In this document: in pieces, positions 34,691-42,204 of the stretch
How the letters are laid out: each line of letters begins with the position of its first letter
Numbering within the stretch: the stretch's first letter is position 1
Made by a program: the position numbers and the translations under genes
Source of the DNA: Bacillota bacterium
GTDB lineage: Bacteria > Bacillota > Bacilli > Alicyclobacillales > SLC66
NCBI GenBank assembly: GCA_021846285.1
Contig: JAJZCB010000003.1
Location: 1-64,000, forward strand
Reading direction: 5' to 3'
Length of the DNA stretch: 64,000 nt
Notes under the pieces: model-generated
What the model was told of the DNA's origin: nothing
Seen by the model: the letters and a program-made list of their open reading frames with translations, nothing else
Database searches by the model: none

Positions 34691-34936
34691 TCATGCTCGC
34701 GATTCCTCTTCACGCGCGGTGGCAATATCACCTTCTGAGAAACCCTCCTCGAAGTAGTCAGGATTCTCGCGCAACCATTCCTCGCATTCATTGCAGAGAT
34801 AGTAAGCGCTGAAGTCCCACCCCGCTTTCGCCACGGTGTACGTGACGTATTCTCCTGCGGGAATGGCCTCAAGACAGCCGATGCAAACATGCGGCAGGCG
34901 CGTGCGAACGGAACGACTCGTGATCCACCAGCTCAA
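34691..34936 (-). CDS. Small zinc-finger protein
   Basis: This 81-residue protein has two CxxC pairs (VCIGCLEAIPAGEYV and YYLCNECEEWL) and an acidic C-terminus. The TTG start at 34,936 is preceded by GGGAGG. The pattern suggests a treble-clef or zinc-ribbon fold common in phage early proteins. Confidence 0.62.
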   Translation of the reverse strand: MSWWITSRSVRTRLPHVCIGCLEAIPAGEYVTYTVAKAGWDFSAYYLCNECEEWLRENPDYFEEGFSEGDIATAREEESRA

Positions 34937-34969
34937 GTTAGCTCACCTCCCACGAAGATTTCCTGCGCT

Positions 34970-35155
34970 TCACAATCGCGCCGTCCCGAACGGATAATCG
35001 ACCATACGGCGTCCCGGCAGGGAGTCAGCGGCATGCTGCCGGCCGCCATGCGCCGCGCCGCAGCATGGGCAGCTGGGGTGAACCGCGCTGGACCGAAAGA
35101 CCTTTTTGCACTTGCGGCATGTCAAGACGATAACCTCGCGTCTCGCATTGGTCAT
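34970..35155 (-). CDS. 61-residue zinc-ribbon protein
   Basis: CxxC pairs lie at LTCRKCKKVF and PSCPCCGAAH. The ATG follows GAGGGG. Function is unknown. It is adjacent to two other cysteine-rich proteins. Confidence 0.6.
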   Translation of the reverse strand: MTNARREVIVLTCRKCKKVFRSSAVHPSCPCCGAAHGGRQHAADSLPGRRMVDYPFGTARL

Positions 35156-35568
35156 GGCTGCCCCTCAGTTCTGCGGGTGGAATAGGAAACTGAAATCGTC
35201 CGCTCATAGTGGAATGCCCGGTCGCAACTCTCACATGTTGCCTCCCCGTCAGTTCCGGCGAACTCCCACGAGTCCGAGTAGTGATACCCGCAGTAAGGGC
35301 AGATGACCCCATCGGTTCCTTGCGTTTCCTGGGGATCTGCGTAGGGGGACTCGGAAACTGCCAATCTCCTTTTATCAATCTGGTTCAATAAGTGCGCTCG
35401 GGCACACGCGGAACATAAACGTGCTAAGTCATACGGAAACGGAAAGCCACTAGTCAGCGGAAAATACTCCCCTGGCCCATTCTTTTGGTGACAACATTGA
35501 CATTCATAGTCTCCGGCCGGATGCTTGACCTGCCGCGTTGCTTCTGCAGACATGGCGTGACTATTCAC
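35152..35568 (-). CDS. Cysteine-rich multi-zinc-ribbon protein
   Basis: This protein of about 138 residues has four CxxC pairs (YECQCCHQKNG, RLCSACARAH, VICPYCGYHY, ATCESCDRAF), enough for two zinc sites. The GTG at 35,568 has GAGGGG about 10 bases upstream, and an ATG at 35,553 is an alternative. The end overlaps the following zinc-ribbon gene by ATGA. Confidence 0.62.
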   Translation of the reverse strand: MNSHAMSAEATRQVKHPAGDYECQCCHQKNGPGEYFPLTSGFPFPYDLARLCSACARAHLLNQIDKRRLAVSESPYADPQETQGTDGVICPYCGYHYSDSWEFAGTDGEATCESCDRAFHYERTISVSYSTRRTEGQP

Positions 35569-35800
35569 GGACGACCATCCCCTCTCTGGAATTCTCGAAC
35601 CCAAAACGGACAACCGGCACGATCTCCGGTGTCCAAAATGGAAAATGTGGACGACGAGACTGCTTTTCAGCGAGCTCATAGCTGGCGCACCAGTTCGTAT
35701 TCACAACTACGCCGTCGCGAACCCACATCACCGCGTGGGTATACGTCCATGCGCTCCTGCGGATCGACATGCCCTCCGGGCATTCTGCCTTGTATATCAT
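35561..35800 (-). CDS. 79-residue unknown protein
   Basis: The product starts MIYKAECPEGMSIRRSAWTY and contains AVMWVRDGVVVNTNWC. The ATG at 35,800 lies 7 bases after GGAGGG. It overlaps the next gene by 8 bases. No domain is recognised. Confidence 0.55.
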   Translation of the reverse strand: MIYKAECPEGMSIRRSAWTYTHAVMWVRDGVVVNTNWCASYELAEKQSRRPHFPFWTPEIVPVVRFGFENSREGMVVRE

Positions 35801-35835
35801 GATCATCCCTCCAAGTCTCGATTTGAGATTGTCGG

Positions 35836-36645
35836 TTACTTCTTTAGGTGCACCGCAAGTTTACGGTCGATGTACCCTTGCAGATGCACCAAAATATCCG
35901 AGTCACCGAGCAAGTCCTCCAGTTCCATCCAACTCCCCCCAAGAGCCTCCAAGACCAAATCAAACGATAGAAGAAGAGATTCATTGCGATGCAATTTCGT
36001 GGCAGGAATAATTTTTTGGCCCGTTCCCTCAATCCACTGGTGGATCGCCCGCAGCGGAATCTGGATCATCACGCATGATTCGTCGGCGCTAGGCCCTGGA
36101 CACTCCTGCGATTGATCAACCGCAGCGACTGCTGCAACTGGCGCCGTCGGCTCTGTGGAGTCGGACATGTGGTCGACAGAAGTGTCCAAGGCGGCGAGCG
36201 CCGCGGTTTCGTCTTCCTCAGTGAGTAATCGCCATTTCCCCCGCATGGCACGGAGAGTGCGATGTGTGAAACCAAAGTCTTTTTCTATTTGCTCTGGCGT
36301 CTGCCCTTGCTGGCGAAGAGCGAGGTAATTGGCTCGCCTCAATGGTGGGGGTAGTGCGCTCACGGTGTACTCAACCTCCTCGGGTGCGGATTCAGGAACG
36401 AGAGTTTGTGCCCTTCCGGCCATCTGGTTCGTCGCGGCCTTTTCTCGTTCGATACTTGCTGCCAAGGTCAAGGGGTTTGGCCGACAAAGCGGTGGAGCGC
36501 TGGACGAGGCCAGTGGGGGACATCGGAGGTTGAACTCCTCCAGTTCCTTGGGCGATAGTCGATACTGAGTGATTGGTCCAGCTCCCATGGACCGTCGTGA
36601 GCCAAAACGAAGATCATCTACAACCTCGGATCGGACCACTATCAT
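35836..36645 (-). CDS. HTH-containing protein of the early region
   Basis: This 269-residue protein has a central helix-turn-helix-like segment (RANYLALRQQGQTPEQIEKDFGFTHRTLRAMRGKW, about residues 103-137), flanked by low-complexity Ala/Pro-rich linkers, and a helical C-terminal domain. It may be a regulator or DNA-binding accessory factor. The ATG at 36,645 overlaps the stop of the preceding membrane protein (ATGA). Confidence 0.6.
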   Translation of the reverse strand: MIVVRSEVVDDLRFGSRRSMGAGPITQYRLSPKELEEFNLRCPPLASSSAPPLCRPNPLTLAASIEREKAATNQMAGRAQTLVPESAPEEVEYTVSALPPPLRRANYLALRQQGQTPEQIEKDFGFTHRTLRAMRGKWRLLTEEDETAALAALDTSVDHMSDSTEPTAPVAAVAAVDQSQECPGPSADESCVMIQIPLRAIHQWIEGTGQKIIPATKLHRNESLLLSFDLVLEALGGSWMELEDLLGDSDILVHLQGYIDRKLAVHLKK

Positions 36646-36860
36646 CCGTGATTCACTCCCCAAATGATCGCCGCGTACCATACAAGCAGTATTGCGATGG
36701 GTAAAATAATTTCTAAGATCGGATCGAGTCTGACTGACCGTCTGCGCAATCTGTATTTATATCCCTTCCACCACGCGCCTTGCTTTGACCCAGTAGCAGT
36801 CGCCTGGCCCATCAAGCTCTCAGACCCGCAAGAGGTCATCCAGTTGGTTGGGTTGTTCAA
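36642..36860 (-). CDS. 72-residue membrane protein
   Basis: A basic N-terminal half (KGYKYRLRRRSVRLD) precedes one C-terminal helix (ILEIILPIAILLVWYAAIIW). The TTG start follows GGAGAAAGGG. The C-terminal anchor is typical of small phage membrane proteins. Function is unknown. Confidence 0.55.
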   Translation of the reverse strand: MNNPTNWMTSCGSESLMGQATATGSKQGAWWKGYKYRLRRRSVRLDPILEIILPIAILLVWYAAIIWGVNHG

Positions 36861-36956
36861 GATCCCTTTCTCCTTTCTCTGCTCTTTAGAGCCTGTCCGA
36901 TTTGTGGGTGCTGCGGATCGCAGCCCTATGACCTTGCGAAACGATCCGCGAAACTC

Positions 36957-37121
36957 TTACGCCTCCTGTTTTTGCGCCACCTTCAATTCTAAAAAGCGAT
37001 CTCGCTCGTCCAGGTCGTCGGCGATCCGGTGCCCCATAGCGACCATTGCCGCAGTATGTTTCTCGGTCCACTTTCCGATGATCGTGACTTTCATTTCCGG
37101 AAGCTCCTTTTTGGGTCGCAT
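36957..37121 (-). CDS. 54-residue unknown protein
   Basis: MRPKKELPEMKVTIIGKWTE opens a short alpha/beta protein. It has a very strong site (AGGAGGTGGGAGGAG) before the ATG at 37,121. No family is recognised. Confidence 0.55.
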   Translation of the reverse strand: MRPKKELPEMKVTIIGKWTEKHTAAMVAMGHRIADDLDERDRFLELKVAQKQEA

Positions 37122-37182
37122 GACTCCTCCCACCTCCTGCGAAAAGATATGCGCTGCTGCTCGGACGGGTGACGGCCGAATG

Positions 37183-37404
37183 TCACGCGCCTGCTTCGGA
37201 TACTTCCTCTTTCCAATCCTTGAGACTGTAGTGTAAAATATCGGTAATAGAAGCAATATCCTCGACCCGAAGCGTCGTGTCCTTCGTGAGGTCGTTTAGG
37301 ATCGCGGCGGCGTAATTTAAGCGGTAGACGACCCGAGCAAGGGGATGCAATTCGCCCCCTGAAGCCTCCTTTGGATGGGTAGGAAACTCCTCATGATCAG
37401 GCAC
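37183..37404 (-). CDS. 73-residue unknown early protein
   Basis: The GTG at 37,404 has GGGGAGG upstream. The C-terminal half is helical (VVYRLNYAAAILNDLTKD, ITDILHYSLKDWKEE). It overlaps the end of the Cro-like gene by 8 bases, so it is the second gene of the leftward operon. Confidence 0.55.
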   Translation of the reverse strand: MPDHEEFPTHPKEASGGELHPLARVVYRLNYAAAILNDLTKDTTLRVEDIASITDILHYSLKDWKEEVSEAGA

Positions 37405-37612
37405 GGTCTCTTTCCTCCCCTCGCGCATCGGCGAAAAACAAATAATCGACCGAGACGCCAAAGTAATTCGCGAGCTTGGCTTGCAAGTCTCTGCGGGGGA
37501 ACCGCTCCCCATTTTCAACCATGGCATATGTCGTTCTCGGAACACCTAGATCGGCTGCCACCTGCGTCTGGGTCCTCTTTCCCCTTAATCTTGCGATCCG
37601 GACATTCTTCAT
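37397..37612 (-). CDS. Cro-like HTH (Xre family) regulator
   Basis: This 71-residue protein is almost entirely an Xre HTH (RIARLRGKRTQTQVAADLGVPRTTYAMVENGERFP). It is the first gene of the long leftward block and is divergent from the cI-like gene. A 39-bp palindrome lies between them. This is the standard layout of a lysis-lysogeny switch, in which Cro opposes the repressor. Confidence 0.82.
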   Translation of the reverse strand: MKNVRIARLRGKRTQTQVAADLGVPRTTYAMVENGERFPRRDLQAKLANYFGVSVDYLFFADARGEERDRA

Positions 37613-37626
37613 TTCCTCACTCCCTC

Positions 37627-37665
37627 AGTCCTTTACTGTGTCTAATTTAGCCACAGTAAAGGACT
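37627..37665. promoter_or_regulatory. Operator palindrome of the lysogeny switch
   Basis: AGTCCTTTACTGTG and CACAGTAAAGGACT form a perfect 14-bp inverted repeat separated by 11 bases. Further AAAGGAC-like half sites follow at about 37,692. It lies 15 bases before the cro-like start and 95 bases before the cI-like start, and it probably binds both regulators. Confidence 0.78.
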
Positions 37666-37759
37666 AAAGTCAAGTATATAAAACACTAAAAAGGACGTTA
37701 AAAGACACAAAAAGGAAATTCACATTTCGTGTCGAAATTGGAACGAGGGGAGGCGCCAT

Positions 37760-38125
37760 ATGGAACAGTTTGGGGATAAAATCATCAAGTTGCGCGCAAT
37801 CAAAGGACTCTCGCAACAAGAGTTGGCGGACAAAATAGGCATTAAACGAAGTTCTTTGGGAATGTATGAAAGAAATGAACGCAAGCCAGGATTCAATGTG
37901 CTCAGGAAATTCGCGAATTACTTCGCCGTCAGTACGGATTATCTAATGGGATTGAATGATGATTCATCTGGAGAACTGGAATATCAAGAATTGCTTGCGG
38001 AGGCGACTGCCAAAGCAGAGGAACTAAAAGCCTCCGCTCTACTCCGGGCCCAAGCGGGAAGCAAAGAAAGTCTACGGGACCTGATTAAAATTCTCGACGC
38101 CTTTAAGCGCGATATGGAGGATTAA
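37760..38125 (+). CDS. cI-like repressor (Xre family)
   Basis: This 121-residue protein has an N-terminal HTH (IIKLRAIKGLSQQELADKIGIKRSSLGMYERNERKP) and a short helical C-terminal oligomerisation region. It lacks a LexA-type protease domain, so induction is probably by the ImmA-like protease encoded next, as in ICEBs1. GAGGGGAGG lies upstream of the ATG. Confidence 0.85.
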   Translation: MEQFGDKIIKLRAIKGLSQQELADKIGIKRSSLGMYERNERKPGFNVLRKFANYFAVSTDYLMGLNDDSSGELEYQELLAEATAKAEELKASALLRAQAGSKESLRDLIKILDAFKRDMED

Positions 38126-38126
38126 T

Positions 38127-38786
38127 TTGCGGGCGACCATAGAGGCCAAGGCACTCGAAGTGCTCTTTACCTGCGGCATTCCCTTGTCGAATACACTGGA
38201 GACTAATCCCATTTCCCTGCGCACTATATTCGCCCGCTACCCTCACCTTATTCTGCGATTTACGGATCTCTCCCCCACAACCGATGGGGCATACGTCAGG
38301 AATGAAAGGGCCCACGCGATCTACATAAACCGAAAGCGCCCCTATGTACGGCGACGATTTTCACTAGCGCACGAGTTTGGCCATTACATCCTGGGCCATC
38401 CCTCGAGTACGTCTACATTCGGATCTCGGAACCACTGGACAGAGGTACAAGCCAATCAATTCGCAGCTTTTTTACTTATGCCCCGCGAGCTGGTGAAATT
38501 ACTGAACAGGCGAATGTGTTCGATCGCGGAAATCGCGCTCTGGTTCCGCGTTTCCGAGCTGGCCATGGCGATCCGTATGGACGAGTTGGGACTGCGAGCC
38601 TTCGAGACCCGGCTGGTGCGCTTTCGCTATCAACGTCTCCGCCAGAGCCTCCCTGCCAGGAAGGGTGGCGAGAAGTGGCTACAGGAACGGATCATTCGGG
38701 ATTTGCGGTCCTTGGACTTTGAAACTCGAGCCCGAGTGATCCGCGCCTTTCTGCCGCTTCAAGGCAAGGAATGCGCCAAGGACTAA
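38127..38786 (+). CDS. ImmA/IrrE-type anti-repressor metallopeptidase
   Basis: This 219-residue protein has the zinc-protease motif SLAHEFGHYILGH and the downstream glutamate region WTEVQANQFAAFLLMP, as in ImmA (DUF955). By family knowledge it cleaves the adjacent Xre repressor and switches the element from lysogeny to excision. A TTG start lies one base after the repressor stop, with GGAGGATTAAT upstream, so the two are coupled. Confidence 0.86.
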   Translation: MRATIEAKALEVLFTCGIPLSNTLETNPISLRTIFARYPHLILRFTDLSPTTDGAYVRNERAHAIYINRKRPYVRRRFSLAHEFGHYILGHPSSTSTFGSRNHWTEVQANQFAAFLLMPRELVKLLNRRMCSIAEIALWFRVSELAMAIRMDELGLRAFETRLVRFRYQRLRQSLPARKGGEKWLQERIIRDLRSLDFETRARVIRAFLPLQGKECAKD

Positions 38787-38818
38787 ATGATTAATATTCG
38801 AATCATCGAAGGGAAAGG

Positions 38819-39529
38819 GTGTGCAGTGAATTGGCAAGACGAAAGAAGCAAGATTGGAGAGACCTCGTTCTAAGTTTGGGTGTCTTGGGGTCTATCTATG
38901 TAGGGTTTTCCGCGTGGGCACATGTGCATCCACATTGGCTAGCGCTCACTTATGGGTCACTACCTTTGGTCGCGTCGATCGTCCTCATGTTTCTCATAGA
39001 CAAACTGATCCGTTCTCTCACTCCGAGCAAAACAACTCAGCGCGGTTCCGAGCGCGTCTCAGCTGCGCCCCGACCAACTGGATCCCGTTCCGTGCGCCCA
39101 GATGAAGAAATACTGCGGGCTCCATTGGACGGCTTGAGTCCCTACGAATTTGAACACTTGCTGGCGCTCTATTTCCGGGACCATGGCTACCGAGTTGAGG
39201 AGAGAGGCGGCAGCGGTGACGGGGGCGTGGACCTGGTTCTGATCGACAAAGAATCCGGGGAGAGAATCGCGGTGCAAGCGAAACACTGGGCAGACCACAG
39301 GCTTGTCGGCCCTGATATCGTCAGGGCGCTCGATTCCTCCCGAAAGAACACCAAACCTGCCTGCTACACCTCCTGGCTAATTACTACCTCTGATCTCACA
39401 CAACAGGCGCGCAGAGAGGCAGATAGAAACCACATGCAGTACTGGCATGGTGGGCTCCTGAGCAGCGAGCTTTCTAAGTGGCCGAAGTGGCAGCCACCCG
39501 GAATGAAATCCAACCGCCGCCCGCGATGA
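38819..39529 (+). CDS. Membrane-anchored Mrr-like restriction endonuclease
   Basis: This 236-residue protein has two N-terminal membrane helices (DLVLSLGVLGSIYVGFSAWA and LPLVASIVLMFLIDKL) and a C-terminal Mrr-type PD-(D/E)xK domain (LSPYEFEHLLALYFRDHGY, GGSGDGGVDLVL, RIAVQAKHW). The active-site acidic residue in GGVDL and the QAK motif are intact. Such proteins are often antiviral nucleases that act on foreign or modified DNA. Here it sits in the lysogeny module, which suggests defence of the host against competing phages. The target is unknown. Confidence 0.8.
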   Translation: MCSELARRKKQDWRDLVLSLGVLGSIYVGFSAWAHVHPHWLALTYGSLPLVASIVLMFLIDKLIRSLTPSKTTQRGSERVSAAPRPTGSRSVRPDEEILRAPLDGLSPYEFEHLLALYFRDHGYRVEERGGSGDGGVDLVLIDKESGERIAVQAKHWADHRLVGPDIVRALDSSRKNTKPACYTSWLITTSDLTQQARREADRNHMQYWHGGLLSSELSKWPKWQPPGMKSNRRPR

Positions 39530-39606
39530 GGGCATTTTGAGGCGCATATGGGTTTACCGCGATTGACGCGGAGAATACATAAGATTACTATAGAATCACA
39601 AGGCGG

Positions 39607-39912
39607 GTGGCATGGGTGAAAATCAGAAAAGTCAACATTCCGCCTAGCCGGGAAGATCATTTCTGGCAGGCACACCAAGTCACCAAAGACGATGTGATTC
39701 ATGTGTTTGACGGTGGCCAAAAAAATGTATTTCTCCGCGTTCCGGATAAACAACCCGAATCGGATGGTACGTTATTAAAGGTGCTTGGCCGAGGTGAAGA
39801 TGGACGGTATCTGACCGTGATTTTCCGCCTTTATGAGGATTTTCACGCCTATGTGATCACCGCGCGCGACATGGATGACGCGGAACGCAGATTGTACGGG
39901 AGGAGGAGATGA
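39607..39912 (+). CDS. BrnT-like toxin candidate
   Basis: This 101-residue protein has a BrnT/RelE-like ending (YLTVIFRLYEDFHAYVITARDMDDAERRLYGRR). The core would be a ribonuclease fold. The start is uncertain: a GTG at 39,607 or one at 39,616. It is followed directly by an antitoxin-like gene with a 4-base overlap, the usual BrnT-BrnA order. Confidence 0.62.
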   Translation: MAWVKIRKVNIPPSREDHFWQAHQVTKDDVIHVFDGGQKNVFLRVPDKQPESDGTLLKVLGRGEDGRYLTVIFRLYEDFHAYVITARDMDDAERRLYGRRR

Positions 39913-40250
39913 ACATGAGGAAAGAACCGCTTCCGTTCGATCCGGACGATGATGCTTCGGTGGCAGAATACTTCGATCATCACTCGGGCGACGAGTTGGA
40001 ATTGGAAGAGGTCGAGGTCGAACTGGTTAAACCACTCGAAATCACAAGTGTTTCTGACGAGGAGTTTAAGAAGATGCGTCGACGCTCTGAGGAGGCCGAA
40101 TCCAAGGGCTTGAACATCATCACGGTGCGCCTGTCTGACGACGACCTGGAAGGCCTCAAAGATTTGGCGAGCGACCAGGGTGTTGGCCATACAACGATGG
40201 CACGCATTGCGATCCATCGTTATATCGCGGCAGCAAGGAAAGCCAAATGA
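39909..40250 (+). CDS. BrnA-like/ribbon-helix-helix antitoxin candidate
   Basis: This 113-residue protein has an acidic N-terminal half and a C-terminal ribbon-helix-helix-like segment (NIITVRLSDDDLEGLKDLASDQGVGHTTMARIAIHRYI). It probably neutralises the preceding toxin and represses the pair. A toxin-antitoxin pair beside the integrase would stabilise the element. GGAGGAGG lies directly before the ATG. Confidence 0.65.
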   Translation: MNMRKEPLPFDPDDDASVAEYFDHHSGDELELEEVEVELVKPLEITSVSDEEFKKMRRRSEEAESKGLNIITVRLSDDDLEGLKDLASDQGVGHTTMARIAIHRYIAAARKAK

Positions 40251-40394
40251 GTGACCGAGCAAAATAGAGCGCCTCGGTAGCGCAAGAGGAAATCAAAAAA
40301 AAGGCGTCGGACCGACTATCGTGGCGCGTCGGCACGCTTAAGAATCGGTCAAACGGATTATCCGTGGGGCAAACCAATGTATAGGAAGGATGCG

Positions 40395-41792
40395 ATGTGG
40401 GTGAGAGCAGCCCTGTACCTGCGCGTGTCCACGCAGGAGCAGGCCGATGAGGGGTTCTCTCTCGCGGCCCAACTTGATCGTCTGAGAGCCTACTGTGACA
40501 GCCAGGAATGGCTGATCGCCGAAGTCTATACAGACGAAGGGGTCAGCGCCAAAACTGCCGATCGTCCCGAACTCCAACGCCTCTTAGCCGATGCAGCGGG
40601 AGGCCGGATCGATCTCGTCTTGGTGTACAAGCTGGATCGTCTCACGCGCAGCGTGGTGGATCTCTACGATCTGCTCCAGACGTTTGACCGCCATAAGGTG
40701 GGCTTCAAGTCTGCCACGGAAGTCTTTGATACCACCACGGCCATCGGGCGCCTGTTTATGACGCTCGTGGCGGCACTGGCTCAATGGGAGCGGGAGCAGC
40801 TCGGCGAGCGCGTTTACTTGGGCATGCGACAGAAGGCGCTCGAGGGGAAACTCGTGGTTCCACGCGCACCGTATGGCTACCGCATCATGGACGGAAAACT
40901 TATTCTTGAATCCACAGAGGCCGAGATCGTGCGGCGAATCTTCGCGCGCTACTTGGACGGGGCAGGAGCAGTGCGGATTGCGCGAGAGCTGCAGGGAGAA
41001 GGTGTCAGACCTCCAGGCGGGCACGTGTGGCGCGGAAACGTGATTCTATACATGATTCACAACCCGATTTATGCGGGTCTGAGCCGGTGGGGTTATCGGA
41101 CTGCTGGAGGTGCCCGGAAGAGCGGCCGGGAAGTAACGGGGGCCGGCGAGCATGAGGCGATCATCGACGAGCTGACTTTCTCCCGAACGCAGGATACTGT
41201 CTCCAGTCGCCGCAAGGTGTTCCCGCGGGCCGGTACGGGGCGCTACCCGCTGACAGGTCTTCTGTACTGCTCCTGCGGCGGCCATATGACCGGAAACGCT
41301 AGAGGGAGTCGGTCATATTACCGTTGCCTCAATCGCATCATCTGTACCTCTGGATACGGTGTGCGTCAGGAACGCCTTGAGGCCGCGCTGATTTCGCACT
41401 TAGCTTTGATCGCGGAGACACCCCCTGACCACGCGGCCAAGCTGCCCGCGCGAAAGACAACTACTAACCCCGACAAGCTGAGGGAGGCGCTCAAAGTACG
41501 CAAGCAGCGCCTGTGGGATGCCTACGAAGCCGGAGAACTTGAGATGGAGGAATTAAAAACCCGCCTAGCGCGCCTGCGCAATGAGGAAGAACGGATCTCG
41601 CAGGAGGCCTCCCTTGATGGAGAGGAAGAGGCTGACGCAAGGAAAACGGAGCGGCGCCGTACACTCGTCCAGGATCTCTTGTCCCAGTGGGAACAATCGA
41701 CAGCGCAGCGACGCAAAGAATTGGTGCGAGCTGTCGTGGAGCGCATTGATGTCACGGGCCCGAACAGTATTGAGGTAAGGCTCAGAGACTAA
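40395..41792 (+). CDS. int: Large serine recombinase Int2, integrase of the element
   Basis: This 465-residue recombinase has the nucleophile serine in YLRVSTQEQADEGFS, the catalytic region YKLDRLTRSVVDLYDLL, a recombinase domain, a zinc ribbon (YCSCGGHMTG and a later CLNRIICTSGYG) and a coiled coil. The ATG at 40,395 has AGGAAGG at 5 bases. The stop is 22 bases from the attR core, the usual place of attP beside the integrase. It should catalyse integration at the host-gene site and, with a directionality factor not identified here, excision. Confidence 0.9.
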   Translation: MWVRAALYLRVSTQEQADEGFSLAAQLDRLRAYCDSQEWLIAEVYTDEGVSAKTADRPELQRLLADAAGGRIDLVLVYKLDRLTRSVVDLYDLLQTFDRHKVGFKSATEVFDTTTAIGRLFMTLVAALAQWEREQLGERVYLGMRQKALEGKLVVPRAPYGYRIMDGKLILESTEAEIVRRIFARYLDGAGAVRIARELQGEGVRPPGGHVWRGNVILYMIHNPIYAGLSRWGYRTAGGARKSGREVTGAGEHEAIIDELTFSRTQDTVSSRRKVFPRAGTGRYPLTGLLYCSCGGHMTGNARGSRSYYRCLNRIICTSGYGVRQERLEAALISHLALIAETPPDHAAKLPARKTTTNPDKLREALKVRKQRLWDAYEAGELEMEELKTRLARLRNEEERISQEASLDGEEEADARKTERRRTLVQDLLSQWEQSTAQRRKELVRAVVERIDVTGPNSIEVRLRD

Positions 41793-41798
41793 ATTCGC

Positions 41799-41840
41799 GT
41801 AGTTTTGCGCATCACAGTACACCCTGATTTGTAACCCGCT
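41799..41840. other. attR of the 26.8-kb element
   Basis: The core CAGTACAC lies at 41,815-41,822. The left arm (41,799-41,818, GTAGTTTTGCGCATCACAGT) belongs to the element and is the inverted partner of the attL right arm. The right arm is host sequence inside the 5' fragment of the split gene. The crossover dinucleotide is AC at 41,819-41,820. Confidence 0.82.
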
Positions 41841-41925
41841 CCACAATGCCTCTGTGCAAACCCCACTGAGTCTGGAATTGGACCCAGCCGCCCCTTGCCT
41901 CTTGGCATTGATCCATCGTGCACAT
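41812..41925 (-). pseudogene. 5' fragment of the split host gene
   Basis: The fragment starts with ATG at 41,925 after a strong GGAGGAGGG. It encodes GGWVQFQTQWGLHRGIVERV and then TNQGVL, and stops at a TGA contributed by the element immediately after the core. The frame continues into the fragment at 14,728-15,053 once the element is removed. It can still be translated as a 37-residue stub. Confidence 0.78.
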
Positions 41926-42003
41926 CGCAATATCCCTCCTCCGCTGATGGTGCCGCACGCGGCATGGCCGTCTATCCTGGAAAATCGATCGTCTCTGCCC
42001 GCC

Positions 42004-42072
42004 GGAATCGTATGCTGCGCCGCTTCTCAAACACGGCTGCGCCGAACTCGCCTCGGCACAGCATACGATTCC
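42004..42072. repeat. 14-bp perfect inverted repeat, 41-base spacer
   Basis: GGAATCGTATGCTG at 42,004-42,017 is repeated in inverse orientation at 42,059-42,072. It lies 80-150 bases upstream of the split host gene. It could be an operator pair, a long hairpin or the ends of a tiny non-autonomous element. Confidence 0.7.
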
Positions 42073-42114
42073 AGCCAAGCGAGTTTTCAGGCTGCTGATG
42101 GTGACGCGCAAGCC

Positions 42115-42166
42115 CTGAGATTTTGCTTCGCAAAACTCAGTTGAGATTTTGCTTCGCAAAACTCAG
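42115..42166. repeat. Tandem 26-bp stem-loop repeat
   Basis: Two adjacent 26-bp units (TGAGATTTTGCTTCGCAAAA core) differ only in the first base. Each folds into a stem with a TTC loop. A third small hairpin AGACT-TGAG-AGTCT follows. They lie downstream of the YjcZ-like gene and may act as terminator or RNA stabiliser. Confidence 0.72.
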
Positions 42167-42204
42167 ACTTGAGAGTCTACCCTGATTCTGGTGTCAGAGT
42201 TCCA

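Larger units (their letters stand above)
41926..42204. other. Intergenic region with hairpins
   Basis: No gene is seen. The region contains the 14-bp inverted repeat and the tandem stem-loops listed separately, and must include the promoter of the split host gene. Confidence 0.5.

Noticed and set aside
15046-41822. Element as an integrative conjugative element or tailed prophage
   Set aside because: No relaxase, coupling protein, VirB4, terminase, portal, capsid, tail or tape-measure protein could be recognised, although serine integrase and ImmA occur in such elements.
12768-42067. CAGCATACG shared between 12,769 and the inverted repeat near 42,060 as an att core
   Set aside because: Nine bases is expected by chance in windows this size, and no reading frame or palindrome is restored.
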